Below, piece by piece: positions 48,134 to 57,292 of a DNA stretch of 64,000 bases (position 1 is the first letter of the stretch; the number at the start of each line of letters is the position of its first letter). The stretch spans positions 1 to 64,000 of the forward strand of contig JBBRAO010000013.1 in NCBI GenBank assembly GCA_038206725.1, written 5' to 3'. The notes below the pieces were generated by a model. It searched no databases. It worked only from the letters and a program-made list of their open reading frames with translations, and was not told where the DNA came from. Source of the DNA: JBAXXL01 sp038206725 (GTDB lineage: Bacteria > Bacteroidota > Ignavibacteria > Kapaibacteriales > UBA2268). The position numbers were made by a program, and so were the translations under genes.

Positions 48134-49432
48134 ATGAAAAAAATAATATCATTAATATTAGCAATTGCTTGTTGTCAAATAAGCCTTTTTGCGCAAGAAC
48201 TAAATCCAAATCAAGAAAGTTTCGAGTTCGACGCTATAATTTTTAAAAGCGATGTGCTCGACCAATCCCGAATTGATGTTTATGCCTTAGTGCCTTATCA
48301 AACGTTGAATTTTCTAACCGCCGATAATATTTATGGCGCAAAATACAGCCTAAATATCAACGTGTTCGATAGTACCGACAAATTGGTTTACGGCAAAACG
48401 ATAGAACGCGTTTTAAGGGAAAGCGATTATTTTACCACAATAGGAGGAACGGGTAAATTTGATTATGTTCAACATAGAATTGATATTGCTCCCGGTAATT
48501 ACAGAATTAAAGTTGTTCTTCAGGATAAAATCTCGAATTTATCGTTCGATAAAAGTCGCTCCATAACCGCTTTGGACTTTTACGATTATTCATTCTCTCT
48601 CAGTGGTTTGATGGTAGTCAGTTCTATAGAGGAAATAAGTGGGAAGTACAAAATCACGCCGCACATCTCGGATAATATTTCAACTTTAAAAGACGGCTGG
48701 TTTGCTTTTTTTGAAACGTACAATGATTCGACTGAAATGCAGGTGGATTTTGTGTTTCAAATAGTTGATAAGGACAATAAAGTAGTTGTGGGTAATAACC
48801 GTATAAGTATGACAATTCAGCACGGCAGAACTCAACATTATTTGCAGATACCTTATAAACCTTCTATGACAGCCGGCACTTATGCATTAAGGGTGTTTGC
48901 GTTAACTCCATCGGATAAGCAGGACTTTTCGCCGTCGGAGTTCCTTGCTATAACACAGCGCTCAATATCAAATCTGCCGACATTAGGATCTTATGTGGTA
49001 AGTAATATTGATGATGCAATCGCCGAAATGGCTTATGTCGCTCAATCGGATGATATAAAATTTATTAAAGACGCACCGGACGAAGAAGAAAAAACTCGCC
49101 GCTTTTACAACTTTTGGAAACAAATCGATCCAACTACCGGAACGGATGTTAATGAAGCTTTCGAGCAATATTATATGCGTATCAATTTTGCAAATAAAAA
49201 CTTTAAAAGTTCGTATAAAGGTTGGCAAACTCATAAAGGCAAGGTTTATACCATATTTGGCGCACCGGCCAAAGTTGAGCAATACCAAAGTTCCTCGATG
49301 GACGGGCGTTATTATGAACAATGGACTTATGCCGGTGGGCGTGAATTTATATTCTACGACGCCTCGGGATTCGGTGATTTCCGTTTGTACAGACCCTACG
49401 ACGTAACAGAAAAATATACCTATCAGAATTAG
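48134..49432 (+). CDS. GWxTD domain-containing secreted protein
   Basis: The 432-aa protein has a signal peptide (1-20). The C-terminal region resembles the GWxTD domain of the FCB group: EEKTRRFYNFWKQIDPT, AFEQYYMRINFANKNF, GWQTHKGKVYTIFGAP, YEQWTYAGGREFIFYDASGFGDFRL. The defining GWxTDRG is GWQTHKG here, so the Asp is replaced by His. The N-terminal part (25-300) is beta-rich. The function of the family is unknown. It is a single-gene unit, convergent with purB. Confidence 0.82.
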   Translation: MKKIISLILAIACCQISLFAQELNPNQESFEFDAIIFKSDVLDQSRIDVYALVPYQTLNFLTADNIYGAKYSLNINVFDSTDKLVYGKTIERVLRESDYFTTIGGTGKFDYVQHRIDIAPGNYRIKVVLQDKISNLSFDKSRSITALDFYDYSFSLSGLMVVSSIEEISGKYKITPHISDNISTLKDGWFAFFETYNDSTEMQVDFVFQIVDKDNKVVVGNNRISMTIQHGRTQHYLQIPYKPSMTAGTYALRVFALTPSDKQDFSPSEFLAITQRSISNLPTLGSYVVSNIDDAIAEMAYVAQSDDIKFIKDAPDEEEKTRRFYNFWKQIDPTTGTDVNEAFEQYYMRINFANKNFKSSYKGWQTHKGKVYTIFGAPAKVEQYQSSSMDGRYYEQWTYAGGREFIFYDASGFGDFRLYRPYDVTEKYTYQN

Positions 49433-49456
49433 GAATTATCGTCTCAGTTTATAACG

Positions 49457-50749
49457 CTATAACCCACAGCGGTTAAATATATAGTCCACGCTTTCAAAAA
49501 TTTTGTCGTAAGTGAATAGTTTCTTCAAGTCGTGAGGATTGATATGTTCCAGAAGTTCTTTGTCTTTCAGCAAATTTTCCAAAAATGGGGTTTGTTCGTC
49601 CCAAGTTTTCATCGCGTTTCTTTGAACCATCACATACGCCGCTTGACGTTGAGTACCGCGACGAGCTAATTCCAGAAGTACTTTTTGTGAATGGATCAGC
49701 CCCAAAGTCAAATCAAGATTTTCAATCATTCTTTCCGGATAAACAATCAGTTTATCAACCAAATTTATAGTGCGATTCAAAATATAATCCAGCGAAATTG
49801 CTGAATCAGGTATAATTACACGTTCAACGCTTGAGTGCGATATATCGCGTTCGTGCCAAAGTGCGTTATTTTCCAATGCCGCCATAGCGTTAGCTCTTAA
49901 TAATCTTGCTTGTCCGCAAATATTCTCCGACGAAATAGGATTTCTTTTATGCGGCATAGCGGAACTGCCTTTTTGACCTACTGAGAAATATTCTTGCGCT
50001 TCGCGAACTTCGGTACGTTGAAGATGGCGAATTTCAGTGCCGATTTTCTCAAGCATAGTACCGATTAATGCAATTGCATTCATATAATTCGAGTGGTTGT
50101 CGCGTTGTATTACCTGAGTGGATACGTTCGCGGGTTGAAGTCCTAATTTTTCGCAAACGAATTCTTCAACTTTCGGTGAGAGATGTTCGTAGGTTCCGAC
50201 CGCTCCGCTAATCATTCCCACACTCGCATCACTCAATGCGGCTTGAAAGCGATTGATATTTCTATTACACTCATCATACCACAAAGCTAATTTCAAACCA
50301 AATGTCATCGCTTCGGCGTGTATTCCGTGGCTTCGTCCTACACAAGGAGTGTATTTGAATTCGTGTGCTCTACGCGCTAAAACAACTTTAAGTTTATTCA
50401 AATCTTCTAATATAAGCTCCCCTGCCTGTTTCATTTGTACTGCCAAGCAGGTATCCAAAACATCGCTCGAGGTCATACCAAGGTGTATATATCGTGATGG
50501 TGCACCAACATATTCTTCGACGTTGGTTAAAAACGCGATAACATCGTGTTTAGTAACTTCTTCAATTTCTAAAATTCTTTTTGGGTCGCAATTTGCTTTC
50601 TCACGAATAACTTTTGCGTCTTCTATTGGTATAATTCCCAATTTGGCTTGGGCTTCAACGGCTAAAACTTCAATTTCCAACCAAATATTATATTTATTTT
50701 CATCTTCCCAGATTCTTCCCATCTCCGGGCGTGTATAACGTTCAACCAT
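49457..50749 (-). CDS. purB: Adenylosuccinate lyase
   Basis: Catalyses two fumarate-releasing steps of purine synthesis. The 430-aa protein has the superfamily signature GSSAMPHKRNP, with the catalytic Ser loop, plus GRSHGIHAEAMTFGLKLALW (catalytic His) and TSSDVLDTCLAVQM. Length is typical of the short bacterial PurB. It follows pdxJ's start by 11 bp on the same strand in reverse order: purB is upstream and pdxJ downstream? In fact purB ends at 49457 and pdxJ lies at higher coordinates, so pdxJ is transcribed first. Confidence 0.95.
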   Translation of the reverse strand: MVERYTRPEMGRIWEDENKYNIWLEIEVLAVEAQAKLGIIPIEDAKVIREKANCDPKRILEIEEVTKHDVIAFLTNVEEYVGAPSRYIHLGMTSSDVLDTCLAVQMKQAGELILEDLNKLKVVLARRAHEFKYTPCVGRSHGIHAEAMTFGLKLALWYDECNRNINRFQAALSDASVGMISGAVGTYEHLSPKVEEFVCEKLGLQPANVSTQVIQRDNHSNYMNAIALIGTMLEKIGTEIRHLQRTEVREAQEYFSVGQKGSSAMPHKRNPISSENICGQARLLRANAMAALENNALWHERDISHSSVERVIIPDSAISLDYILNRTINLVDKLIVYPERMIENLDLTLGLIHSQKVLLELARRGTQRQAAYVMVQRNAMKTWDEQTPFLENLLKDKELLEHINPHDLKKLFTYDKIFESVDYIFNRCGL

Positions 50750-50760
50750 AATAATTCTCT

Positions 50761-51495
50761 TTATTTATAAAAAAGCTCTGCCGTTTTTATTAACTCTATC
50801 ATTTCTTTAACGGCATTGTCCAAACCCGAAAATACAGCTTTTGCAATTATTGAATGACCAATCGAAAGCTCCTGAATCTCCGGAATACGGCATATTTCTT
50901 TGGTGTTGAAATAGTTCAAACCGTGTCCCGCGGCTATTTGTAAGCCGAGTGAATGAGCATATTTCGCCGCTTGAGCTAATTGGTATAATTCGTCGTGGCG
51001 TTCAAATCTATCAACTAAATCGGCATAAGTTCCGGTGTGGAGTTCCACCATATCGCCACCCGATTCTTTGACTGCGTCAATCTGTCTATTTGTCGGTTCA
51101 ATAAAATAGGAAACCTCAATACCATTTTCGTGGAATCTTTCGCTTAAGTTCTTGTATTTTTGGATATCATCGGCAACATTTAGACCGCCTTCGGTAGTCA
51201 ATTCCATTCTTTTTTCTGGCACCAAAGTAACCAAGTCCGGTTTAATATTCAATGCGATTTTTACAATTTCTTCTACCGGAGCCATCTCCAAATCCATTTT
51301 TGATTTTATCACTTCGCGAAGCAAACGCACATCCCTATCTTGAGCGTGACGTCGATCTTCCCGTAAATGACAAACAATACCCTGTGCTCCTGCCAATTCG
51401 CAAATTCCGGCCGCTATAACCGGATCGGGTTCTATTCCACCGCGAGCTTGGCGCAATGTAGCTATGTGATCAATATTTATATTTAATGCAATCAT
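50761..51495 (-). CDS. pdxJ: Pyridoxine 5'-phosphate synthase
   Basis: Last step of the DXP-dependent vitamin B6 route: condenses 1-deoxyxylulose 5-phosphate with aminoacetone phosphate. The 244-aa protein opens with the signature LNINIDHIATLRQARGG and has CHLREDRRHAQDRDV, TLVPEKR, VELHTGTYAD and AAGHGLNYFNTKEI. It lies 11 bp upstream of purB and 18 bp downstream of the outer-membrane protein gene, so these three may share a transcript. Confidence 0.95.
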   Translation of the reverse strand: MIALNINIDHIATLRQARGGIEPDPVIAAGICELAGAQGIVCHLREDRRHAQDRDVRLLREVIKSKMDLEMAPVEEIVKIALNIKPDLVTLVPEKRMELTTEGGLNVADDIQKYKNLSERFHENGIEVSYFIEPTNRQIDAVKESGGDMVELHTGTYADLVDRFERHDELYQLAQAAKYAHSLGLQIAAGHGLNYFNTKEICRIPEIQELSIGHSIIAKAVFSGLDNAVKEMIELIKTAELFYK

Positions 51496-51513
51496 ATCAA
51501 CTATATTTATTTG

Positions 51514-52758
51514 TTAGTCATCTTTTCCGAAATCTCTTTTGTAAGGTTTGAACCACTTCTCACCAATTGAGATATCAATATAAAGTTTACCGAATTTTTC
51601 ATCTAATAAGCCATTGTTCAATGTACCACGCGAACCCACAACTATACCGGCGTCAAAAAACATTGAATTTGAACTCGGGAACCTCATTCCTACAGACAAA
51701 CTCGTTTCTTTCATATCATTGCCACGGACGTTATAATACAAATCACGGTAGGCTAAACCAAAGCGATAAGTTATTCTGTCTATATAATTTCTGGTGAAGC
51801 GTGGATTACCGAAATATGTCAGACCAACAACGTATTGATTCGTTTTACGGAATGTTATATTCAATCCGCTGTTATATGATAATTTTGAGAAGTCCTGTGC
51901 TATATAATCGGCGCCAATTAAAAATCTTCCTATCTGATACGATAAACCTAAGCCGAATACTTGAGGCAATTCGGTGGATTTTTCGCTGAATATTGTTGTA
52001 TCGGTACTTGCGTATATTCCGGTTATGGTAGCTCTATTTTCATAATTAAGTTTCTGAGATAATTCCCAAAAACCACCGATGGAGAAATTCTTACTTATCT
52101 GACAATTCAAGCCAAATTTACCACCCCATCCGGTAAAATAATCATTAGTGATTACACCGGGTGAAAATGTAGTCGCATCGCTTGAGAATAGAGATTGTGA
52201 AACGCGCGAAGCTAATCCAAAAGTATAATATGCCTCGCCGCCGACTTCAAGAAATTTGAAAAATCTACCGCTCATTCCTAAGAAAATATCATTCAGTCCG
52301 CCTTTACCTTGATAAAGGGATTGACCATCTAAGATAATACCATCTTTATCAATTTTTATTTTGTTCGAAATATAATAATTGATTTTTGATTTTGGGGACA
52401 TCCCCAAACCTACGGTTAAGCCTTTAGAAGTATCTATCGAAAACGCGGCGCAAAAACCCGAAATATTACCGTTGTTTTGCCAAAGTGTAGTTGTTCCATT
52501 TGAAATTACGTTTTGGTTAAACAGATAGCCGGCGTCCAAGCGTGTTGTGGTAACTTTTGACCACATAGCAGGGTTTCTCGGATTCAATGTAGTATTTACA
52601 GGATAGGATATGGATAAACCATTCGTTCCTGCAAACGCCGCTGAACCGAAATAATTCAAATCACCTATCCCAAAAGATGAATAATTCGAACCACCCTGAG
52701 AAAATAAGGCGGTACCGGTTAAAAATGTAAATATCAATAAGCAGATAATCTTTTGCAT
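51514..52758 (-). CDS. Outer-membrane beta-barrel protein, unknown function
   Basis: The 414-aa protein has a signal peptide (1-20, ending LFSQ) and then amphipathic strands with Gly and aromatic residues throughout (FGIGDLNYFGSAAFAGTNGLSISY, GLTVGLGMSPKSKINYYISN, ISKNFSIGGFWELSQKLNY, YRFGLAYRDLYYNV). The N-terminal pattern SSFGIGDLNYFGSAAFAGTNGLSISY resembles FadL/PorV-like barrels of the FCB group. No more precise family can be assigned. It may head a transcript with pdxJ and purB. A TAATTTTG element lies 29 bp upstream. Confidence 0.75.
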   Translation of the reverse strand: MQKIICLLIFTFLTGTALFSQGGSNYSSFGIGDLNYFGSAAFAGTNGLSISYPVNTTLNPRNPAMWSKVTTTRLDAGYLFNQNVISNGTTTLWQNNGNISGFCAAFSIDTSKGLTVGLGMSPKSKINYYISNKIKIDKDGIILDGQSLYQGKGGLNDIFLGMSGRFFKFLEVGGEAYYTFGLASRVSQSLFSSDATTFSPGVITNDYFTGWGGKFGLNCQISKNFSIGGFWELSQKLNYENRATITGIYASTDTTIFSEKSTELPQVFGLGLSYQIGRFLIGADYIAQDFSKLSYNSGLNITFRKTNQYVVGLTYFGNPRFTRNYIDRITYRFGLAYRDLYYNVRGNDMKETSLSVGMRFPSSNSMFFDAGIVVGSRGTLNNGLLDEKFGKLYIDISIGEKWFKPYKRDFGKDD

Positions 52759-52786
52759 AAAATTAGATTTAATTATATAAAAAACA

Positions 52787-52794
52787 CAAAATTA
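52787..52794 (-). promoter_or_regulatory. -7 element (TAATTTTG)
   Basis: Matches TAnnTTTG on the minus strand, 29 bp before the outer-membrane protein gene. No clear -33 box. Confidence 0.4.
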
Positions 52795-52862
52795 AGCAAT
52801 TTTCACTTAATAATGTTATAATCGAGTTTCGTAATGGTAACGTATATTAGCGCTAAAAATTA

Positions 52863-53594
52863 TTAAAATCTCATATAATTATACCATACGAGGAATAACT
52901 CCCACGTAGCAGTGATATCGCGCATACAATACTCTGAGATTTCTCTAATTTTGCCATCGTTGAAATACTCTCCCACCATAGACCCGTCAACACCCTCGGC
53001 TTTAGGTGAATGAATTCCGAAAATGCGTGTATAGAAATCGAAGTTATATCTCCTTGTCGCTGCATAAGTAGATGGATTGTAGTATGTTAATTCATCAATC
53101 AAATCAACGTGCATAGGGTAATTAAACTTGGTTCCCGCCATTAGATTGCGAGCCGGATGAATCCTATAAAGCGCTGAGCGAAGCATTAGGTAAGGCGCGT
53201 CAAAATTTCTGCCATTGAACGAAACCAACTGCGCTTGAGGATATTTCCGCAAAATATTCCAAAATCCTTCGAGCAATTTCTTTTCATTCGTTAAAAATAA
53301 TTTATCTCCCGTTGGTAAAATTTCCTCAACTCTGTCACCGTCGGGAAGACTTTCGTCCAACGAAAAAGCCGCACGGGAAATTTGCTCCCATGTGCCGCCC
53401 TCAGCTTCCTGCATTAATTGCAATCCTATGCAGACGACTTTGCCGGTCATCGGTGTCAGCGCCATTTCACCCTTCTTTTGGGCTATATCTTCTTCGGTTT
53501 CCGCTCCGCGCAAAAGGTACTCCTGCTGTGAATGAGCAAGTGTATCCCATTCTATAGGAGCCGTTTCTATATCAAAGACCAAATACTGTTTCAT
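52863..53594 (-). CDS. Predicted 3'-5' exonuclease, PolB-related DEDD type
   Basis: The 243-aa protein has the three exonuclease blocks of the DEDDy class: motif I FDIETAPIEW (near residue 6), motif II SFNGRNFDAPYL and motif III YCMRDITATW. This matches the stand-alone exonucleases related to DNA polymerase B proofreading domains. It removes nucleotides from 3' ends; the in vivo substrate is unknown. Its start overlaps the end of the upstream Nudix gene by 4 bp, so the two are translationally coupled. Confidence 0.87.
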   Translation of the reverse strand: MKQYLVFDIETAPIEWDTLAHSQQEYLLRGAETEEDIAQKKGEMALTPMTGKVVCIGLQLMQEAEGGTWEQISRAAFSLDESLPDGDRVEEILPTGDKLFLTNEKKLLEGFWNILRKYPQAQLVSFNGRNFDAPYLMLRSALYRIHPARNLMAGTKFNYPMHVDLIDELTYYNPSTYAATRRYNFDFYTRIFGIHSPKAEGVDGSMVGEYFNDGKIREISEYCMRDITATWELFLVWYNYMRF

Positions 53595-54013
53595 AATTCT
53601 TTATCCTTTAAAAATTCTTTTGTGTATTCAAGTAACTTTTTTATTATTTCGTTATCAAAATCGACTTTTGTACTAAATTCTATCCATTTGTACGATAAAT
53701 GAACTGTAGGGCGAATTGTGACTTTTTCTTTCAATTTCGCCATAAATATTACCATTTCTTTCGTGTGGTAATTCATTGTAATTTTATCCTGGTGATACGC
53801 CAAATCGTAAAACCTAAAATTATCAACGAGCCGGATTGCCGAAACGTCAACAGAGGTTTCCTCGTTGAACTCACGTAGAGCGCACTCTAGCTCGGTTTCC
53901 CTTTTTTTGAAATGACCTTTTGGCAAATCCCATTTTCTTATGTCTCTCATTAAAAGAAAGTGGGTACCTAATTCGTCAATCAACAATATTCCGCAAGATT
54001 TATTTGTTTGCAT
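53591..54013 (-). CDS. Nudix hydrolase
   Basis: The 140-aa protein has a complete Nudix box, GHFKKRETELECALREFNEE followed by TS (about 34-56), preceded by WDLPKG. It hydrolyses a nucleoside diphosphate linked to another moiety. Size and context resemble diadenosine-polyphosphate hydrolases or 8-oxo-GTPases, but the substrate cannot be read from the sequence. It overlaps the exonuclease gene by 4 bp. A TATATTTG element lies upstream on its strand. Confidence 0.88.
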   Translation of the reverse strand: MQTNKSCGILLIDELGTHFLLMRDIRKWDLPKGHFKKRETELECALREFNEETSVDVSAIRLVDNFRFYDLAYHQDKITMNYHTKEMVIFMAKLKEKVTIRPTVHLSYKWIEFSTKVDFDNEIIKKLLEYTKEFLKDKEL

Positions 54014-54024
54014 AATCGTTTTAT

Positions 54025-54055
54025 TTTGTATATTTCAAATATACGAATATTTTTG
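54025..54055 (+). promoter_or_regulatory. Promoter (TTTG-N19-TATTTTTG), overlapping a divergent -7 element
   Basis: The best promoter match in the window: TTTG at 54025-54028 and TATTTTTG at 54048-54055, 34 bp before the next start. TATATTTG at 54036-54043 on the other strand serves the Nudix gene, so the two promoters overlap. Confidence 0.55.
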
Positions 54056-54089
54056 TAATGTTAATTATTATTAGTTTGAGAAAAAGTAT

Positions 54090-56345
54090 ATGAAAAAAGT
54101 AATATTGGTAATTTTGATAATCGCGGGTTATTGTACCCTATCGGCCGGAACTCCTTATTATGAAACAAAGATGAATAGCGACGGCAATGAATTACCGCTT
54201 GTTTTGAGCGGAGAAACTTTCTACTTTTTATGTGATAGAACCGATATGGAAATGCAATTATTAAAAACTACTGAAGAAAACATTCCTTATTTTTTTAATA
54301 TTTATTCGATAAAAGAAAATGAACCGCCTTTTAAAGAAATAAAAACATTCTGTATTAAAAGCAATCAATTCCCTACATTTTACTCAAATTCATTGGATAT
54401 TGCTTTCAAAACAGAGGTTAATAATAAGAGCCAAGAAAAAAGTCTATATAATCAAGCAATTTTTGAAAATTATAATTGTGATAATTCCGAGTATTCTTTG
54501 AAGCTTAACCGTTATGGCTATTGGACCGGACAACCTGTATTATCCCCATCGGGTAAAGTTTTGATTTTTACAAGCAATATGGGCGGCGAAAGAAGTATGG
54601 ACTTATTCGCGTCAATAAAAGATGAAAACGGTTCGTGGGGTATGCCTTTCGGATTGGAGCAGATAAATACAACCGGCGATGAAATAAATCCTCATTTCGG
54701 AACGGACGGATACTTTTACTATGCATCCAATTTTAAAAACGACTCAATCAAAGATTTCGACATTTATAAAGCCACATATATTCCAAAGAACGGTGTTCTT
54801 ATCCCAATTGACGGTAAAAGTCTGACTGACGCAAACTCACCAGCCGATGAATTTACTCCGGTTCAAACCCCGGAAAAGTTTTATTTCTCATCCACAAGAA
54901 AAGCCGAAAATATAGAAGCAAATATTTATTCGATGAAAAATGAAAAATCAAGTGCTGTTATTAATATCAAAACCAATATGAATGAAATTTGGGTTAAAAA
55001 TGTAAACCGCTCCGAATATCTTTGTTTTCCAAAATCTGAAAAAATTAATTTGAATAAAGGTGCAAAATATCAAATTATTCGCCCTGAATATATGAGCAAA
55101 TACTATTTGGATAAATCTCCCGAAAAAGTTGAATTTGACTTTACCAAAACCCTGAAAGATACATCTGTTAGTTTGGATTTCAATCTAAAGCCTTCTACCA
55201 AAGAAAGTTTTATCACAATTTCAGCCGATAAAGCTCCGCTTTTTGTTCGCGGTTATTGGAAACCTTTCGACAAAGGGACTTTTGATGAATTAAGGAAGCG
55301 CGAACAAACCGGCTTTTTTAACAAAAGTGTCTTTGTTGATACTACGATTTTCAAGTATTCCGAATTAACAACTGAATCTGAAAATAATCAAGAACAATTA
55401 TTAACTAAGCTTTTAGCCGCTTTGGATAACTTCAACACATTCCTGCCTGCTCGCGATAGTCTAATTATTGATTTGACACTCCTCTCCGACGAAATTGATA
55501 TATCCGGTTATAAAAATAAATATCATAAATCCGAAAAACAAAACTCCATATACCACGGAGAAACAATTACAGTTGGCAAGGATAAAAAAGGTTCAGACTT
55601 GATTATTCCTGACGGTTTGGATATTACCGAAAGCTCGTGGATGGTGGGTGTGAAAAAAATGAAGCTATCGAACGATGGCAACAGAGTGTTGGCTAAACTT
55701 CGTGCATATTACACTTATAAGTATTTGGACAGTACATTGTCTTTGATTTCTCCGATATATAAATATTATTCTTTAAATAAAAAACTTGTGTTCAACTATG
55801 ATGGCTTTGTAATTGATCAGAGGGGCGACCTTCCAAAAGATTACATTGCTTTGTCTGTTAAAAATCGCTCTTCTATTATTGATGAAGATAAAATTGAAGA
55901 TTTGGCTAAGGAATACGATTACTCAGTAAAACCTGAAAAAGAAGAAGTATTGCCGACGGATGATCCAAATCCACCAAAACCTTTGCCGAAAATGAATGGC
56001 GGGATGCAGAATATCTCGAAAATTAAAATGATGCTAATGCAGAATGTGTATAAAGCCAAAAAACAAACCACCGGAATTGAATCAAAGCAAGACACAACTT
56101 ATTCGGTCGAGTTATTTAATATGAAGGATTACCAAACCGCAATAAAAGCCTTCGACATTCTTAGATCGAAAGAAGTAAAAGACGTTCGTTTTATTACAGC
56201 ATACGATTTCCTTGGGAGACGCAATTTCATTATCCGCGCTGATAAATTTAATACACTTGCTGAAGCGCAAAATGCTTTAAGAGATTACAGTTGGGTATAT
56301 TCTTACGTTAATTTGGAAGGGATGGCGACCGCGGTAAGAGAATAA
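54090..56345 (+). CDS. Secreted PD40-repeat protein with SPOR-like C-terminus
   Basis: The 751-aa protein has a signal peptide (1-19). The middle (about 140-280) shows PD40/TolB-like blades (QPVLSPSGKVLIFTSNMGG, GDEINPHFGTDGYFYYASN, FTPVQTPEKFYFSSTRK). Residues 480-580 resemble a weak OmpA-like region (LTLLSDEIDISGY, NRVLAKLRAYYTYKYLDS). The last 75 residues (YSVELFNMKDYQTAIKAF to DYSWVYSYVNLEG) read like a SPOR domain, which binds denuded peptidoglycan. A cell-wall-linked envelope role is likely but inferred. An orphan T9SS tail follows 48 bp after the stop. Confidence 0.72.
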   Translation: MKKVILVILIIAGYCTLSAGTPYYETKMNSDGNELPLVLSGETFYFLCDRTDMEMQLLKTTEENIPYFFNIYSIKENEPPFKEIKTFCIKSNQFPTFYSNSLDIAFKTEVNNKSQEKSLYNQAIFENYNCDNSEYSLKLNRYGYWTGQPVLSPSGKVLIFTSNMGGERSMDLFASIKDENGSWGMPFGLEQINTTGDEINPHFGTDGYFYYASNFKNDSIKDFDIYKATYIPKNGVLIPIDGKSLTDANSPADEFTPVQTPEKFYFSSTRKAENIEANIYSMKNEKSSAVINIKTNMNEIWVKNVNRSEYLCFPKSEKINLNKGAKYQIIRPEYMSKYYLDKSPEKVEFDFTKTLKDTSVSLDFNLKPSTKESFITISADKAPLFVRGYWKPFDKGTFDELRKREQTGFFNKSVFVDTTIFKYSELTTESENNQEQLLTKLLAALDNFNTFLPARDSLIIDLTLLSDEIDISGYKNKYHKSEKQNSIYHGETITVGKDKKGSDLIIPDGLDITESSWMVGVKKMKLSNDGNRVLAKLRAYYTYKYLDSTLSLISPIYKYYSLNKKLVFNYDGFVIDQRGDLPKDYIALSVKNRSSIIDEDKIEDLAKEYDYSVKPEKEEVLPTDDPNPPKPLPKMNGGMQNISKIKMMLMQNVYKAKKQTTGIESKQDTTYSVELFNMKDYQTAIKAFDILRSKEVKDVRFITAYDFLGRRNFIIRADKFNTLAEAQNALRDYSWVYSYVNLEGMATAVRE

Positions 56346-56357
56346 AAAAGTCAACTC

Positions 56358-56390
56358 AACCTTCCGGAGGTTTCAAACCTTCGGAAGGTT
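56358..56390. repeat. Palindromic element, family F
   Basis: Same 33-bp palindrome as at 34320, with one mismatch in the left arm. Confidence 0.88.
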
Positions 56391-56392
56391 CA

Positions 56393-56560
56393 CTAATCCT
56401 TATTTACAAAACACTTGGCGAACTCGTGATGTCTGAATCAAGTCATCGGATGAATATAGAGAGTTTACCAAAAGGTATGTATTTTGTAAAAATAGGGAAC
56501 GAAGTAAGCAAGTTCATTACGTTATTAAAAAAAAGAGATGGATCACCGCTTCCGCGGTAA
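56393..56560 (+). pseudogene. Orphan T9SS sorting-domain tail (relic)
   Basis: An open frame without a start codon reads IYKTLGELVMSESSHRMN, IESLPKGMYFVKIGNEVSKF and then ITLLKKRDGSPLPR to a stop. This is a type A sorting domain without its N-terminal strand or any gene body. Half a family A palindrome (56441-56453) lies at the usual insertion point after VMSE. Confidence 0.75.
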
Positions 56561-56647
56561 AGACGACTCGTCTTCTTCTTATTTCAATTTTGCAACCTTC
56601 CGAAGATTGCGTACCGACGTCAATGTTAGAGTGCTCATCGGATGAGC
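56545..56647. repeat. Cluster of short palindromes
   Basis: ACCGCTTCCGCGGT at 56545, AAGACGACTCGTCTT at 56561, half of family F near 56593 and GCTCATCGGATGAGC at 56633 (family A-like core). The rest of 56561-56735 has no gene. Confidence 0.65.
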
Positions 56648-56735
56648 AAAAAAACATTATTATTTTTAAACCAAAATAAATTAATTACGTCTGAAAAAAT
56701 AATACATTTACAAATGATTTAAATCGAGGTTCAAT

Positions 56736-57173
56736 ATGTTTCGACATATTACATTTAGTGCTTTATTACTATGCATAACTTTATTATTCGTTAGTTGTGA
56801 AAACGAAGTCGAACCTATTCATACTTACACCAAAATATTCTTTAATCGTGACGGCGGTGGTAACAAATCTTTTTATATTACTAATACCTCCGACAATGAA
56901 ATAATTATGAATGTTACGAGATATAACTTCAGAGACACGAATTACACAAAATCAGTTTTTATAGAGGACGAAGGAAGACTTTCTAATTTGATTTCGAAAG
57001 TAATCAAAAATAAAATTAATCTAAAGGGCGATTATAAGCAACCCGATCTTTTGACAGGGACTTGGTCTTATTTTTATGTTGTCGATGACGAAAACAATAA
57101 GACAGAAATAACAAATACTTCAATAAGAGACAGCCTAATGGTGCTTGAAGTTTTGCTTGAGGTAGGTAGGTAG
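56736..57173 (+). CDS. Small lipoprotein, unknown function
   Basis: The 145-aa protein has a lipoprotein signal with lipobox FVSC (Cys at 21). The rest is beta-rich, with FFNRDGGGNKSFYITNTSDNEIIMNVTRYNFRD, then SVFIEDEGRLSNLI, and a short C-terminal VLEVLLEVGR. I do not recognise a family. It stands alone, upstream of a methyltransferase gene by 120 bp, and may be anchored in the outer membrane. Confidence 0.7.
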   Translation: MFRHITFSALLLCITLLFVSCENEVEPIHTYTKIFFNRDGGGNKSFYITNTSDNEIIMNVTRYNFRDTNYTKSVFIEDEGRLSNLISKVIKNKINLKGDYKQPDLLTGTWSYFYVVDDENNKTEITNTSIRDSLMVLEVLLEVGR

Positions 57174-57292
57174 CACAAGTTTAAAAAAAACTTTAGCGCA
57201 AGATTGAAAACATAATAATATCTGTTATTTAAAAGATTATTATTCAATCAGGAAAAAGTTTTTTTTGTATTTATGTTATTTCGGAATAAAGA

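Noticed and set aside
50253..50738. 161-aa frame antisense to purB
   Set aside because: It mirrors the reading of a well-supported enzyme and has no recognisable domain.
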